DNA of 47,175 bases from Bacteroides caecigallinarum (GTDB taxonomy: Bacteria; Bacteroidota; Bacteroidia; Bacteroidales; Bacteroidaceae). The DNA is taken from assembly GCF_021531075.1 (NCBI RefSeq), contig NZ_JADYTJ010000023.1, forward strand, positions 1 through 47,175, in the 5' to 3' direction. Of this stretch, positions 1 to 7,776 are shown piece after piece. Numbering within the stretch: the stretch's first letter is position 1; every line of letters starts with the position of its first letter. The position numbers and the translations under genes were made by a program. A model generated the notes under the pieces. The model searched no databases, was not told the DNA's origin, and saw only the letters and a program-made list of their open reading frames with translations.

Positions 1-234
1 AATCAATAGTGGTAGTTTTATGGTACGTTTTTTGTATCAACATATTTGTTACAAGAATTTTTATTGATAACCAATAATATGGAATATTTAACAATAATCA
101 CGATTTATAATGCATTCTATGAATATTAGAATAAATTTGATTAATTATTTATATCTGACTTAATTTCAAAGTGTTAGATATAAATAAATTATTAAATTAG
201 TTATTGCAAAAAGAGAATATTAAATTTTTCCCTT
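1..234. other. A+T-rich non-coding left edge
   Basis: Very A+T-rich stretch downstream of the minus-strand HTH gene. I see no convincing reading frame, RNA gene or strong hairpin. It may carry the end of whatever lies left of the window. Confidence 0.5.
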
Positions 235-603
235 CTATATATTAACTCCATTTCTAGGTTTACGTTTCATCCCACGAAGTATTTGTGCGGATTGTTCCTG
301 ATAGGATAGAGGTTGACTTTGTTTTTTGCCAGCCTCTATCCATTTAAGGAGCTCATCCTCATAGAAATATAATTTTTTACCACGTTTATAGGTTGGGATG
401 AGACCTGTACGAGCAAGTCTATAGATTGTCGGTTTTGATTTTTGGATAAGTATGCTAGCCTTATCTATGTCAATTAGTTGATGCTGATTATCCGGTTTCT
501 GTGCTTGTAAGGTTTCAACTAATTGATAAATTTTCTCTACTTGTTCTGTTAAATAGCTTACAGCCTGCGGAAGTTTGTCGAATGTGATAGGTTCTTTTGT
601 CAT
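235..603 (-). CDS. Excisionase-type helix-turn-helix DNA-binding protein
   Basis: A 122-residue protein. The N-terminal half (about 12-40) is a likely amphipathic or coiled helix. Residues about 43-92 form a MerR/excisionase-type winged HTH: IDIDKASILIQKSKPTIYRL, then a wing with KRGKKLYFYEDELLKWIE. This is the HTH_17 pattern found beside Bacteroidota integrases and mobilisation modules, where such proteins act as recombination directionality factors or small regulators. The C-terminus is basic (RGMKRKPRNG). The ATG at 603 is the only sensible start. No integrase is directly adjacent (the nearest is 2 kb away at 2635-3741), so a link to that recombinase is inference. DNA binding is well supported; the target is unknown. 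Confidence 0.75.
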   Translation of the reverse strand: MTKEPITFDKLPQAVSYLTEQVEKIYQLVETLQAQKPDNQHQLIDIDKASILIQKSKPTIYRLARTGLIPTYKRGKKLYFYEDELLKWIEAGKKQSQPLSYQEQSAQILRGMKRKPRNGVNI

Positions 604-668
604 ACTATCTGTTTTTGCTTTTGAGGATTAATATTTGTTGATGCAGTATTTAGAATATAAAGTCTGAT

Positions 669-1352
669 TTATTGAATTATATCTGGATTTAATTTAATCA
701 GGCATTCTGTTTCTGAGTGAGACATCTTTTTGATTATCGTGTTGATTTCATTTTCTTTCATGGTATCAGCAAATACTTTTTTAATGAATTCTGCTGTATA
801 TGAACGTCGTTTACCTAATGCTTTACCTATGTTCCAACCCAAATGCATAACATCTATAGCTTTCAATTTTGAATCTACTTTTATAGGAATAATTTCGATA
901 GCAGTTTTTTCCTGAAAGAAATCTGAAATATAAGCACAGAGGCGCTGCAGATTTTCTTGGCTTGTATAAGCAGCCATCGTTTGATGGATGTATATATGTA
1001 CTAACTCTAGCTTTTTATCGTTCGTACGTTTCTGTTCTGTAATAGTATTCGAACGGAGTTTTTCATATTCCATAAATGTTTGTTCTTGCGCAATCACAGA
1101 ATCATTAAGATGTTCATGGATAGACAAAGATTTGCTATGATGACATAAATATATAATTATCTCATATAATGCAATTTGCATTGATATATATAATCCTGTA
1201 GATATTATAAAGACCGATATAAAAATAATATTTGAGCTGAACTGATCAAAGCCTGCATTGATTGCTTCAATGCGTATAGCAAGTGCCATAAGAAGTAATG
1301 TTCCAGCTACACTAGAATCTAAAATAAAATATTCAAATTTCTTCAAATACAT
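669..1352 (-). CDS. Uncharacterised membrane protein with two N-terminal helices
   Basis: A 227-residue protein I do not recognise. Two hydrophobic segments (about 10-30 and 40-65) suggest membrane anchoring. A charged, probably helical stretch follows (about 75-130), then a soluble C-terminal domain to residue 227 containing an RRSYTAEFIKKVFADTM segment. It lies 65 bp upstream of the HTH gene on the same strand, so the two may be co-transcribed. Codon usage is A+T-rich like the neighbouring accessory genes. It could be a leftover of an integrated element, but nothing in the sequence proves that. Confidence 0.55.
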   Translation of the reverse strand: MYLKKFEYFILDSSVAGTLLLMALAIRIEAINAGFDQFSSNIIFISVFIISTGLYISMQIALYEIIIYLCHHSKSLSIHEHLNDSVIAQEQTFMEYEKLRSNTITEQKRTNDKKLELVHIYIHQTMAAYTSQENLQRLCAYISDFFQEKTAIEIIPIKVDSKLKAIDVMHLGWNIGKALGKRRSYTAEFIKKVFADTMKENEINTIIKKMSHSETECLIKLNPDIIQ

Positions 1353-1549
1353 AAGCCATATGTTTAACTGTTCGTAAGCAAAGGTAATGTTTACTGATTA
1401 TGTATTATCAGAAAATGACAAGAGTGACATCAGACTTCATCAAACGTCACTAATTGTCATAAATAGTTTGATTATTATTGGAAAGTAAGAAGTGTTCAGA
1501 TGAGATAGGGGCGGATTAATTTATGGGATTGAATATAAGACATGAATTT

Positions 1550-1607
1550 ATAACTTATCATATAATAAACAAAAGTGGTATTCTTTCTATATTATATGAT
1601 AAGTTAT
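1550..1607 (-). terminator. 18-bp perfect inverted repeat, probable terminator of the yqiA-like gene
   Basis: Positions 1550-1567 and 1590-1607 are perfect reverse complements (arms ATAACTTATCATATAATA / TATTATATGATAAGTTAT) around a 22-nt loop. The repeat starts just past the stop codon of the esterase gene. The minus-strand T tract is poor (AAATTC follows the hairpin), so a processing or protein-binding palindrome is an alternative. The rest of the 1353-1608 gap holds a weaker imperfect repeat, AGTGAC/GTCACT at 1423-1428 and 1446-1451, and no gene. Confidence 0.6.
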
Positions 1608-1608
1608 G

Positions 1609-2199
1609 CTATAATTCTAATAATCGTTCCGCTAATGGCGCATAATACTTTTGTACTTCTTCAGCTGTTGGGGTATGACCGCCAGGAAAGTGGTATGAAT
1701 ATTTATAATGCATTAAAAATAAAGGCTCAAAGTGTGCCAGATGGTCATTCTCACCAAATATTCCCCATATATTTTCTTGGTTAGCTACCTGACAATTGTC
1801 CCATTGATGCTGTTGAAGTTCTGCGAATTCATCAATCAATGTTTGGTTAATGACAAGCTGCTGATTTCCGTTAGCTCGTGGTGATTTGTATTCATGCGAA
1901 CCAATACGTTCCATCAAGAAGCGTGTCATTTCGAAATGAGGATTTCCGAGTAAAGCAGGGATATTGTTTTTAGATGCTACTATCTGTGCCAAAAACGAGC
2001 CATTACTGTTTCCTACCAATATATCAGGTTGTTCTTGGTTGCACAATCTTTGGATAAAGTCGAGAGCTTCCTGTGGATGCAGGGGTAAGTCTGGACTCAA
2101 GACTGTTGCCTTACCGCTGAAATATTCTTTCAAGGCAAGCGCTGGGATACATGTACCTGATGCAAAGAAACCGTGAAGGAAAAGAATTTTCTGTACCAT
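1609..2199 (-). CDS. YqiA/YcfP-like alpha/beta-hydrolase (putative esterase)
   Basis: About 196 residues from the ATG at 2199. A TTG three codons further upstream is open but would overlap the preceding gene. The N-terminus KILFLHGFFASGT gives the first beta strand and oxyanion-type HG motif. GNSNGS is the nucleophile elbow carrying the catalytic Ser. GENDHLAHFEP and FPGGHTP supply the probable acid and catalytic His. Length and motif order fit the UPF0227/YqiA family of small cytoplasmic esterases; the natural substrate is unknown. The start lies 2 nt after the stop of the glutaredoxin-like gene, so the two are almost certainly translationally coupled. Confidence 0.85.
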   Translation of the reverse strand: MVQKILFLHGFFASGTCIPALALKEYFSGKATVLSPDLPLHPQEALDFIQRLCNQEQPDILVGNSNGSFLAQIVASKNNIPALLGNPHFEMTRFLMERIGSHEYKSPRANGNQQLVINQTLIDEFAELQQHQWDNCQVANQENIWGIFGENDHLAHFEPLFLMHYKYSYHFPGGHTPTAEEVQKYYAPLAERLLEL

Positions 2200-2201
2200 A
2201 A

Positions 2202-2501
2202 TCAACAACCGCTTCCGTCAATATTACATGTTGCTCCTTCATTAATAGGACGTGAACGTAATCCGGCATCTTCTGGATTCAAAGTAACTGTACCGTCTTC
2301 CAATACAAAGCAAGGAATTCCAACGGCTCCAACACTTTTGGCTTCATTAAAGGCTGGATGATGATCCCGTAATCTCAAGAATGCTTTCAAATCTCTTACG
2401 TGTTGACCAATATCGATGACCTCATATTGGTTATTACCTTTTACTTGTTCTTCTACATACGTACAATCCGGACAAGTTTCCATTCCATATATTTTTATCA
2501 T
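2202..2501 (-). CDS. Glutaredoxin-like thiol protein (CPDC motif)
   Basis: A 99-residue thioredoxin-fold protein. It starts MIKIYGMETCPDCTYVEEQV, with a CxxC redox pair at residues 10 and 13 after the first beta strand. The cis-proline signature follows at GIPCFVLEDGTVTL, then a C-terminal extension ending in GSGC. It is probably a cytoplasmic disulfide or glutathione-type oxidoreductase, or a redox sensor, because Bacteroidales do not generally rely on glutathione. The extra Cys next to the cis-Pro and two more near the C-terminus are notable. It is the first gene of a two-gene operon with the YqiA-like esterase. Promoter not identified. Confidence 0.8.
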   Translation of the reverse strand: MIKIYGMETCPDCTYVEEQVKGNNQYEVIDIGQHVRDLKAFLRLRDHHPAFNEAKSVGAVGIPCFVLEDGTVTLNPEDAGLRSRPINEGATCNIDGSGC

Positions 2502-2570
2502 AGCTGTAGTTATTCATTTAAAGACTCAATTTTCTTCAAAGATAGCGATTCTGTCAGATAAAGCAAACAT

Positions 2571-2613
2571 AAAAACAGGTCATATCCGATAGATTTATCA
2601 GATATAACCTGTT
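2571..2613 (-). terminator. Rho-independent terminator of the integrase gene
   Basis: On the minus strand the arms AACAGGT...ACCTGTT (2574-2580 / 2607-2613) are extended by ATATC/GATAT pairing and followed by a short T run (2571-2574). It lies just downstream of the integrase stop at 2635. Confidence 0.7.
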
Positions 2614-2634
2614 ATAGATAAGATAAGAGTTATA

Positions 2635-3741
2635 TTATTTCAACGAAATCTTATTCGCTGTCTCTCGTTTTTTCGAATTGACCAAATCAGCATAAATCTG
2701 TGTGGTCGAAACATTTTTGTGAGTAAGCATTTTTGATACTGTGTAAATGTCTGTGCCTAAAGAGATTTGTATGACGGCGTACGAATGACGGAAGCAGTGG
2801 AAGGTTATGTGTTTTTTGATTCCGGCTTCCGAAATCCATTGCTTGAGAGGTTGATTCGTCATAGCTCTGGTCAGTCCTTTAAATACTCGGCCTGAACCAG
2901 GAATACCACATAGTTCCAATGCTTCGTTACTGATGGGGAGAGTGGCTTCCGTCTCTGTCTTTTCTGTACAAATTCTGATGTAATAGCCATTGTCAGGACC
3001 GACTTCAATATTATCCCATGTAAGCTGTAAAATATCGCTGATACGAAGACCGGTCATACAGGAGAATAATGAAGCTTGTTTCAGTACAGGAATCTTGCAT
3101 GGTGTAGCGGCCAGTTTCTTAACTTCTGCTAATGTGAGATACTGCTTTTTGACTTCTTTCCATTCAATCTTGTCTATGAAGTCATTTAGATTTTCACGTA
3201 GCATCTTCTCTTGATAAGCTATTTTCAGTAATGCACGGAAAGTTGAAAAATAACCAGCTGCCGAATTCCTCGAAACGCTGATATTAGGATGACGGATTTG
3301 TTTACAGTTCAGTAAATACTGCCTAAACTTCTGGCAAAGCTCTACCGTTACATCGCCGAAAGTACAATAGCCGTTTACAAACTTTTCAAAATGCTGGTAA
3401 ACGCAGTCCCATTTGTGATACTTCAGTTTTGCTTTCTCACGAAAATAGGCAAGGAAGTCAGCTTTCATTTTGTGTTTGTCAAGAAATCCAAACTCCTCAT
3501 TAACGATTGCCTGTACTCTGATACAACGAATGGCTTCAGCCTTACTCAGCATCTCGTTGTTGAAATCACGTTCAATCTCATTTTTAGGACGGGCATAGAT
3601 ATAAATGCCAAGATATTCCCTGCGGCTCATTTTCATTGTGTACGGATTGCGAATAGCCGGATAATAGTCCAGGTAGAGAGAAATTCTGCCGTTACTGATA
3701 ACTCTTTGTCTCAATGTTACGTTAGTACATGTAAGTGCCAT
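2635..3741 (-). CDS. Tyrosine recombinase / phage-type integrase
   Basis: About 368 residues from the ATG at 3741 (MALTCTNVTLRQ). An upstream GTG at 3816 would add 25 residues without family-like sequence. Layout: N-terminal arm-binding region with the Bacteroidota pattern ISLYLDYYPAIRNP, SAM-like core-binding domain about 90-190, catalytic domain about 205-368. The catalytic set is complete: Arg in GLRISDI (R233), HCFRHSYA (H315, R318), LTHKNVS (H341) and nucleophile IYADL (Y350). It should therefore be able to cut and rejoin DNA. Its immediate neighbour is the four-HTH protein (3841-4746), transcribed toward it. No att duplication is visible in the window, so element boundaries are unknown. 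Confidence 0.9.
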   Translation of the reverse strand: MALTCTNVTLRQRVISNGRISLYLDYYPAIRNPYTMKMSRREYLGIYIYARPKNEIERDFNNEMLSKAEAIRCIRVQAIVNEEFGFLDKHKMKADFLAYFREKAKLKYHKWDCVYQHFEKFVNGYCTFGDVTVELCQKFRQYLLNCKQIRHPNISVSRNSAAGYFSTFRALLKIAYQEKMLRENLNDFIDKIEWKEVKKQYLTLAEVKKLAATPCKIPVLKQASLFSCMTGLRISDILQLTWDNIEVGPDNGYYIRICTEKTETEATLPISNEALELCGIPGSGRVFKGLTRAMTNQPLKQWISEAGIKKHITFHCFRHSYAVIQISLGTDIYTVSKMLTHKNVSTTQIYADLVNSKKRETANKISLK

Positions 3742-3840
3742 AAGATTAATGTTTTTGGTTGATAAATTATTATTATCGGTACAAATTAAACTGGTGTTTT
3801 CTTGGTGAATACTCACACCGGGAAATAACTTATACCGGGA

Positions 3841-4746
3841 TTATTCAATGATAGGATCTTCAAACAAATTATCGAGCTCAGGTTTGGATATAAGAGTATA
3901 TTTTCCCTTTTTAATCTTGGGAATTTGATGATACTTGGTATAATGGTATAGCTGGTCTCTTGTTATTTTGAATTTTTCCATAGCTTCTCGAACTGTATAG
4001 TATTTGGGTTCTTCAGCCTGACGTATTCCCTTTGCTATATCGAAGTGCTTTTTTGAATAGTATACAGTAATACCAACCTTCTTTTTCGGAATGACATTTT
4101 TATAAACAAAAGAGTATATAGCATTAAGACTCATTTGAAATTTGTCCTGTACTTCTTGCACACTATACCATTCTGGAATGTCTGCATCTGGAGCCTTCGA
4201 GGAAAAATAAGCATCAACATGCTTTTTACTCCAGTAAGTCTTACCCCGATTGAACGTTTTGGGAATTTTATTTTTCTTAGCCATCACAAATATCCATGAT
4301 TCGCTAACATTGAATTTTTCTATAATTTCAGCTGTAGTATAAAATTCTGTGATTGCTTGTTTTTCCTTAGGTGGCAACTTAAAATCTGCAGGATGATTAA
4401 ACATATTGTTTATGTCATCTTTGCTTAAAAGAAATTTAGTTCCTATACGTGTTGCTTTTAGATCGCCTCGTTTAAGGTAACCATATATTGTTGGTCTTGT
4501 TACTCCAAGATAAATTGCAGTTTCTGTAATAGTCAGAAAAGGTTTGTCTTTAATCTTCTCAATAGGTTTTTCTGTAACAATTTTTTCAGTTAAATTATTA
4601 TTGGCAATTATTGCTGCATCACGCTTACGTTTCTTATATAATGCGTTTCCACACTTATGGGAACAACAATTTGTCGTCGTTTTGTAGGCAATAAATTCTT
4701 TACCGCACCAGGCACAAATTCTTTTAATTTCAATTCTACTTTTCAT
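3841..4746 (-). CDS. Zinc-finger protein with four excisionase-type HTH units
   Basis: About 301 residues from the ATG at 4746. A TTG at 4770 is open but unneeded. The N-terminus has a CAWCGKEF...CCSHKCGNAL zinc-ribbon-like cysteine set (about residues 12-35). Four MerR/excisionase-like units follow: PFLTITETAIYLGVTRPTIY, EFYTTAEIIEKFNVSESWIF, EWYSVQEVQDKFQMSLNAIY and KYYTVREAMEKFKITRDQLY. Each ends in a wing with a Lys/Tyr-rich strand (for example KTYWSKKHVDAYF). Multi-HTH proteins of this kind accompany Bacteroidota integrases and probably bind iterated sites to control excision or transcription. It lies upstream of the integrase with a 100-bp gap. The phased repeats just before its start are natural candidate operators. 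Confidence 0.8.
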   Translation of the reverse strand: MKSRIEIKRICAWCGKEFIAYKTTTNCCSHKCGNALYKKRKRDAAIIANNNLTEKIVTEKPIEKIKDKPFLTITETAIYLGVTRPTIYGYLKRGDLKATRIGTKFLLSKDDINNMFNHPADFKLPPKEKQAITEFYTTAEIIEKFNVSESWIFVMAKKNKIPKTFNRGKTYWSKKHVDAYFSSKAPDADIPEWYSVQEVQDKFQMSLNAIYSFVYKNVIPKKKVGITVYYSKKHFDIAKGIRQAEEPKYYTVREAMEKFKITRDQLYHYTKYHQIPKIKKGKYTLISKPELDNLFEDPIIE

Positions 4747-4776
4747 TTTATTTCGCTTTATTTCACCCAATAATCT

Positions 4777-4879
4777 GTATAATCCCGTAAAATTCTGTAA
4801 AATGGCGTAAACTCACTCCACAATCTGTCCAGCGTAAAATGCCAGAATTTTGCTTCGTGGTACAAAAACGGTACAAAAA
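4777..4879. promoter_or_regulatory. Iterated direct repeats upstream of the HTH-integrase pair
   Basis: GTAWAAT/GTAAACT heptamers start at 4777, 4787, 4797 and 4807, exactly 10 bp apart (one helical turn), with a further GTAAAAT at 4834. A second motif, GGTACAAAAA, occurs at 4859 and 4870, 11 bp apart. They lie 31-135 bp upstream of the four-HTH protein start. They look like operator or recombinase arm-type sites; that role is inference. Confidence 0.55.
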
Positions 4880-4926
4880 GATGATGTGCAAAGCTTATAA
4901 ATGACTAATATTGACAGTAGAGCAAC

Positions 4927-4952
4927 AAAAAAGGCGCCCCGTAAAGAGCGCC
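4927..4952 (-). terminator. Terminator of the mnmE operon
   Basis: On the minus strand GGCGC (4952-4948) pairs with GCGCC (4937-4933), followed by six T (4932-4927). It lies 45 bp beyond the mnmE stop codon and closes the 9.2-5.0 kb operon. Confidence 0.8.
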
Positions 4953-4997
4953 ATATCAATCGATTATAATCAATTTAACTCATTGATAATCAGATAG

Positions 4998-6398
4998 TTA
5001 CTTGCCGATGCAGAAATTCCTGAATATATTCTCCAATACCTCATCGTTTGTAATTTCTCCACCTACAATTTCTGCCAGGTGGAACAGGCATTCGCGTAAA
5101 TCCTGACTTACCAGATCACCAGATAGGCCTATTGACATACCTTCCTGTACACGGTGGATGGATTCTAGGGCATGGGATAGGGCTTCGTAATGACGGATAT
5201 TGCTTACCACTACATCACTTTGTGTCACTTCAGGAAGTGCTGCCATATTTACCAATACATTTTGCAATTCGGATATTCCCTGCTTTTGCTTTGCAGAAAT
5301 AAATATTGCTTCAGTATTTTCCGGCAATATGCCAGGTAGGGTAGAATGCACGTTTTCTGCCATATCGCATTTATTCATTACGAGTATAAGTTTCTTGTCA
5401 TTACAGCGTGGCAAGACTTTTTCTTTCAGAGTTTCAATTTGTGCTTCTGCCTCTGTGCTGTCTACCACCCATAGCACAATTGATGCCTGATCCAGTTTCT
5501 GAAAACTTCGTTCTATACCTATGCTTTCAATCATGTCTGTTGTTTCCCTTATACCTGCCGTATCGATAAATCTGAACAGTATTCCGTTGATGTTCATGGT
5601 GTCTTCTATCACATCTCTGGTAGTGCCATGAATATCGCTCACTATAGCCCTGTCTTCATTTAGCAGTGCATTGAGCAATGTTGATTTACCCGCATTGGTT
5701 TCTCCTATTATGGCTACAGGTATTCCATTCTTTATAGCATTACCCACTGTGAATGATTCCACAAGTCTTTTTATCACTGTTTCCACTTGTCCTGCTATTT
5801 GTACAAGTTCGCTTCTGTCGGCAAATTCCAGTTCTTCATGATCGCTGAAGTCTAGTTCCAACTCCATCAGCGACGTAAGGTGCAGGAGCTTTTCTCTTAA
5901 TGCCGAGAGTTCTTTGCTGAAACCTCCACGCATCTGACTCATTGCCATACGGTGTGTGGCTGCCGATGTGGAAGATATAAGGTCTGCCACTGCTTCGGCC
6001 TGGCTCAAATCCATCTTACCGTTCAGAAACGCACGTTGCGTAAATTCTCCGGGACCGGCTGCACGACATCCGTTCTTGATTAAAAGTTGCATCACTTGCT
6101 GAAGTATATACGATGAACCGTGGCATGATATTTCTGTAGAATCCTCGCCGGTATATGAATGTGGTGCCTTGAACAGGCTTACCAGTACCTCGTCTATTAT
6201 TTCACCGTTTTCTCCATATATGTTCCCGAAAGTCAGTGTATATGGTTTCCTGTCCGAAAATGCAGCTCCACTGATAGGCTTAAATATTTTGTCGGTGATG
6301 CTTATGGCTTCTTTGCCGGACACTCTTATAGTTCCTATGGCTCCTCCTTGTGCAGTTGCTATGGCACATATTGTATCGTCTGTATACAGAATATTCAT
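4998..6398 (-). CDS. mnmE: tRNA uridine-5-carboxymethylaminomethyl modification GTPase MnmE (TrmE)
   Basis: A 466-residue protein of normal family length. With MnmG it installs the cmnm5 group at U34 of certain tRNAs, using methylene-THF, glycine/ammonium and GTP. The N-terminal THF-binding domain is about 1-120. A helical domain is interrupted by the G domain (about 225-380): G1 GETNAGKS at 232-239, G2 GTTRD near 258, G3 DTAG at 279-282, G4 NKCD at 342-345. The C-terminus ends FCIGK with the conserved C-x-G-K catalytic cysteine. It is the last gene of an operon after msrC (10-nt gap). Essentially certain. Confidence 0.97.
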   Translation of the reverse strand: MNILYTDDTICAIATAQGGAIGTIRVSGKEAISITDKIFKPISGAAFSDRKPYTLTFGNIYGENGEIIDEVLVSLFKAPHSYTGEDSTEISCHGSSYILQQVMQLLIKNGCRAAGPGEFTQRAFLNGKMDLSQAEAVADLISSTSAATHRMAMSQMRGGFSKELSALREKLLHLTSLMELELDFSDHEELEFADRSELVQIAGQVETVIKRLVESFTVGNAIKNGIPVAIIGETNAGKSTLLNALLNEDRAIVSDIHGTTRDVIEDTMNINGILFRFIDTAGIRETTDMIESIGIERSFQKLDQASIVLWVVDSTEAEAQIETLKEKVLPRCNDKKLILVMNKCDMAENVHSTLPGILPENTEAIFISAKQKQGISELQNVLVNMAALPEVTQSDVVVSNIRHYEALSHALESIHRVQEGMSIGLSGDLVSQDLRECLFHLAEIVGGEITNDEVLENIFRNFCIGK

Positions 6399-6408
6399 AT
6401 GTATTGAA

Positions 6409-6894
6409 TCAGTATAAATTTTTTACTATCAGATTTACTATTTTTTCCAGATATATACGGTCGGTCTCGTCAAATGTGTCTAGTTTATCACTATCTATGT
6501 CAAGCACACCTACTACATTTGCATTATGCATCATCGGTACTACTATTTCCGAGCGCGACAATGAACTACACGCTATGTGGCCTGGAAATTTATCCACGTC
6601 GGCTACTATTTGGGTTCTTTCTTCGCTCCATGCTGTTCCGCATACGCCTCTTCCTTTTTTTATTCTGTAGCAAGCCACACTTCCCTGAAATGGTCCTAAC
6701 ACCAGTTCTCCATTGTCGATAAGATAAAAGCCAATCCAGAAAAAATCGAATGCCTCTTTTAATGCGGCTGTTGTATTGGCCAGAACACTTATGATATTCT
6801 TTTCTCCTTCTATGAGATATGAGAACTGCTCTATGAAATGTATGTATTTCTCCTCCTTGCCAATATTTTTCTCTTGTTTGAAGCTTTTTTCCAT
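6409..6894 (-). CDS. msrC: GAF-domain free methionine-(R)-sulfoxide reductase
   Basis: A 161-residue single GAF domain. It reduces free Met-(R)-sulfoxide in the cytoplasm through a disulfide cascade. The three family cysteines are present in the expected spacing: FQGSVACYRI (C75), GRGVCGTAW (C85) and FPGHIACSS (C109), followed by SEIVVPM and VLDIDS, typical of fRMsr. The start ATG overlaps the stop of the upstream phosphorylase (TAATG), indicating translational coupling. A plain GAF regulator is unlikely given the three cysteines. Confidence 0.9.
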   Translation of the reverse strand: MEKSFKQEKNIGKEEKYIHFIEQFSYLIEGEKNIISVLANTTAALKEAFDFFWIGFYLIDNGELVLGPFQGSVACYRIKKGRGVCGTAWSEERTQIVADVDKFPGHIACSSLSRSEIVVPMMHNANVVGVLDIDSDKLDTFDETDRIYLEKIVNLIVKNLY

Positions 6895-7772
6895 TATATT
6901 CTTTCTAAAACCAGTTTTATCAAATCATCAATTTTGTTTTTATATCCGGTATTTGCCTCCTTTACTCTTCTGTTGGCTATAACCATGCACACTGTTGTGG
7001 CTTTATGTCCCAATAATCTGGCCAATCCTGCTAGTGCAGAACTTTCCATCTCAAAATTGGTTATTTTTCTACCTTCATATTGAAATGATTCTATTTTTTC
7101 ATTCTGATGTGGGTCTGCCAACGGTATACGGAGTTTCCTTCCTTGTGGTCCGAAAAATCCTCCACAGGCCACTGTGATACCTCTTACAATATCATCACCC
7201 GCTATACGTTCCACCATCTCTTCGTTGGCATGTATGGCATACGGTGCAGGTGCACACATATTTCCCGTCCATCCCAGATGATTAAGCAGTGCCCTTTCCA
7301 TAGGCAGGTCGCAAACGGTATTTCTTCCTTCGTAGAAGTTCAGCAATCCGTCGAACCCTACAGATACTTCCGAGCATATGAAACTGCCTAAAGGAGTATA
7401 TTCCTGAAGCCCTCCGCAAGTGCCTATTCTTACAATCTCCAACGATTTGAGTTCCTGTTTCTCAGTCCTTGTCATGAAGTCGATGTTTGCCAGGGCATCC
7501 AGTTCGTTCATCACTATATCTATATTGTCGCATCCTATTCCGGTAGACACTACAGATATTCGTTTGCCTTTGTAGCTTCCTGTTATGGTTTTAAACTCCC
7601 TGCTTTCTATCTCACATTCTTTATTGTCGAAATGCGAAGCCACAAGAGCCACACGTCCCGGGTCGCCCACCAGAATTACTTTATCTGCCAGCTGTCCGGG
7701 TTTCACATGTAGATGGAATATAGAACCGTCATCGTTGATAATCAGTTCCGATGGTGCAAAATACTCTTTCAT
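6894..7772 (-). CDS. Nucleoside phosphorylase, uridine-phosphorylase-like
   Basis: A 292-residue member of the NP-I phosphorylase family. It would catalyse phosphorolysis of a nucleoside to base plus (deoxy)ribose-1-phosphate in the cytoplasm. Visible motifs: phosphate-binding VGDPGR (35-40), STGIG (76-80), RIGTCGG (115-121), the base-recognition segment GGFFGPQGR (about 204-212), which is closer to uridine than purine phosphorylases, and ribose-binding FEMESSALA (240-248). It sits 4 nt after the TPR protein gene and overlaps msrC. The same order (phosphorylase, GAF protein, mnmE) is, as I recall, that around BT_4554 of B. thetaiotaomicron, an enzyme reported to cleave antiviral nucleoside drugs. 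Whether this is an ortholog needs an alignment. Confidence 0.88.
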   Translation of the reverse strand: MKEYFAPSELIINDDGSIFHLHVKPGQLADKVILVGDPGRVALVASHFDNKECEIESREFKTITGSYKGKRISVVSTGIGCDNIDIVMNELDALANIDFMTRTEKQELKSLEIVRIGTCGGLQEYTPLGSFICSEVSVGFDGLLNFYEGRNTVCDLPMERALLNHLGWTGNMCAPAPYAIHANEEMVERIAGDDIVRGITVACGGFFGPQGRKLRIPLADPHQNEKIESFQYEGRKITNFEMESSALAGLARLLGHKATTVCMVIANRRVKEANTGYKNKIDDLIKLVLERI

Positions 7773-7776
7773 GATA

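Noticed and set aside
4927..4952. Palindrome as an integration site for the recombinase
   Set aside because: The stem plus T run sits at terminator distance from mnmE and is explained as its terminator; no second copy was found.
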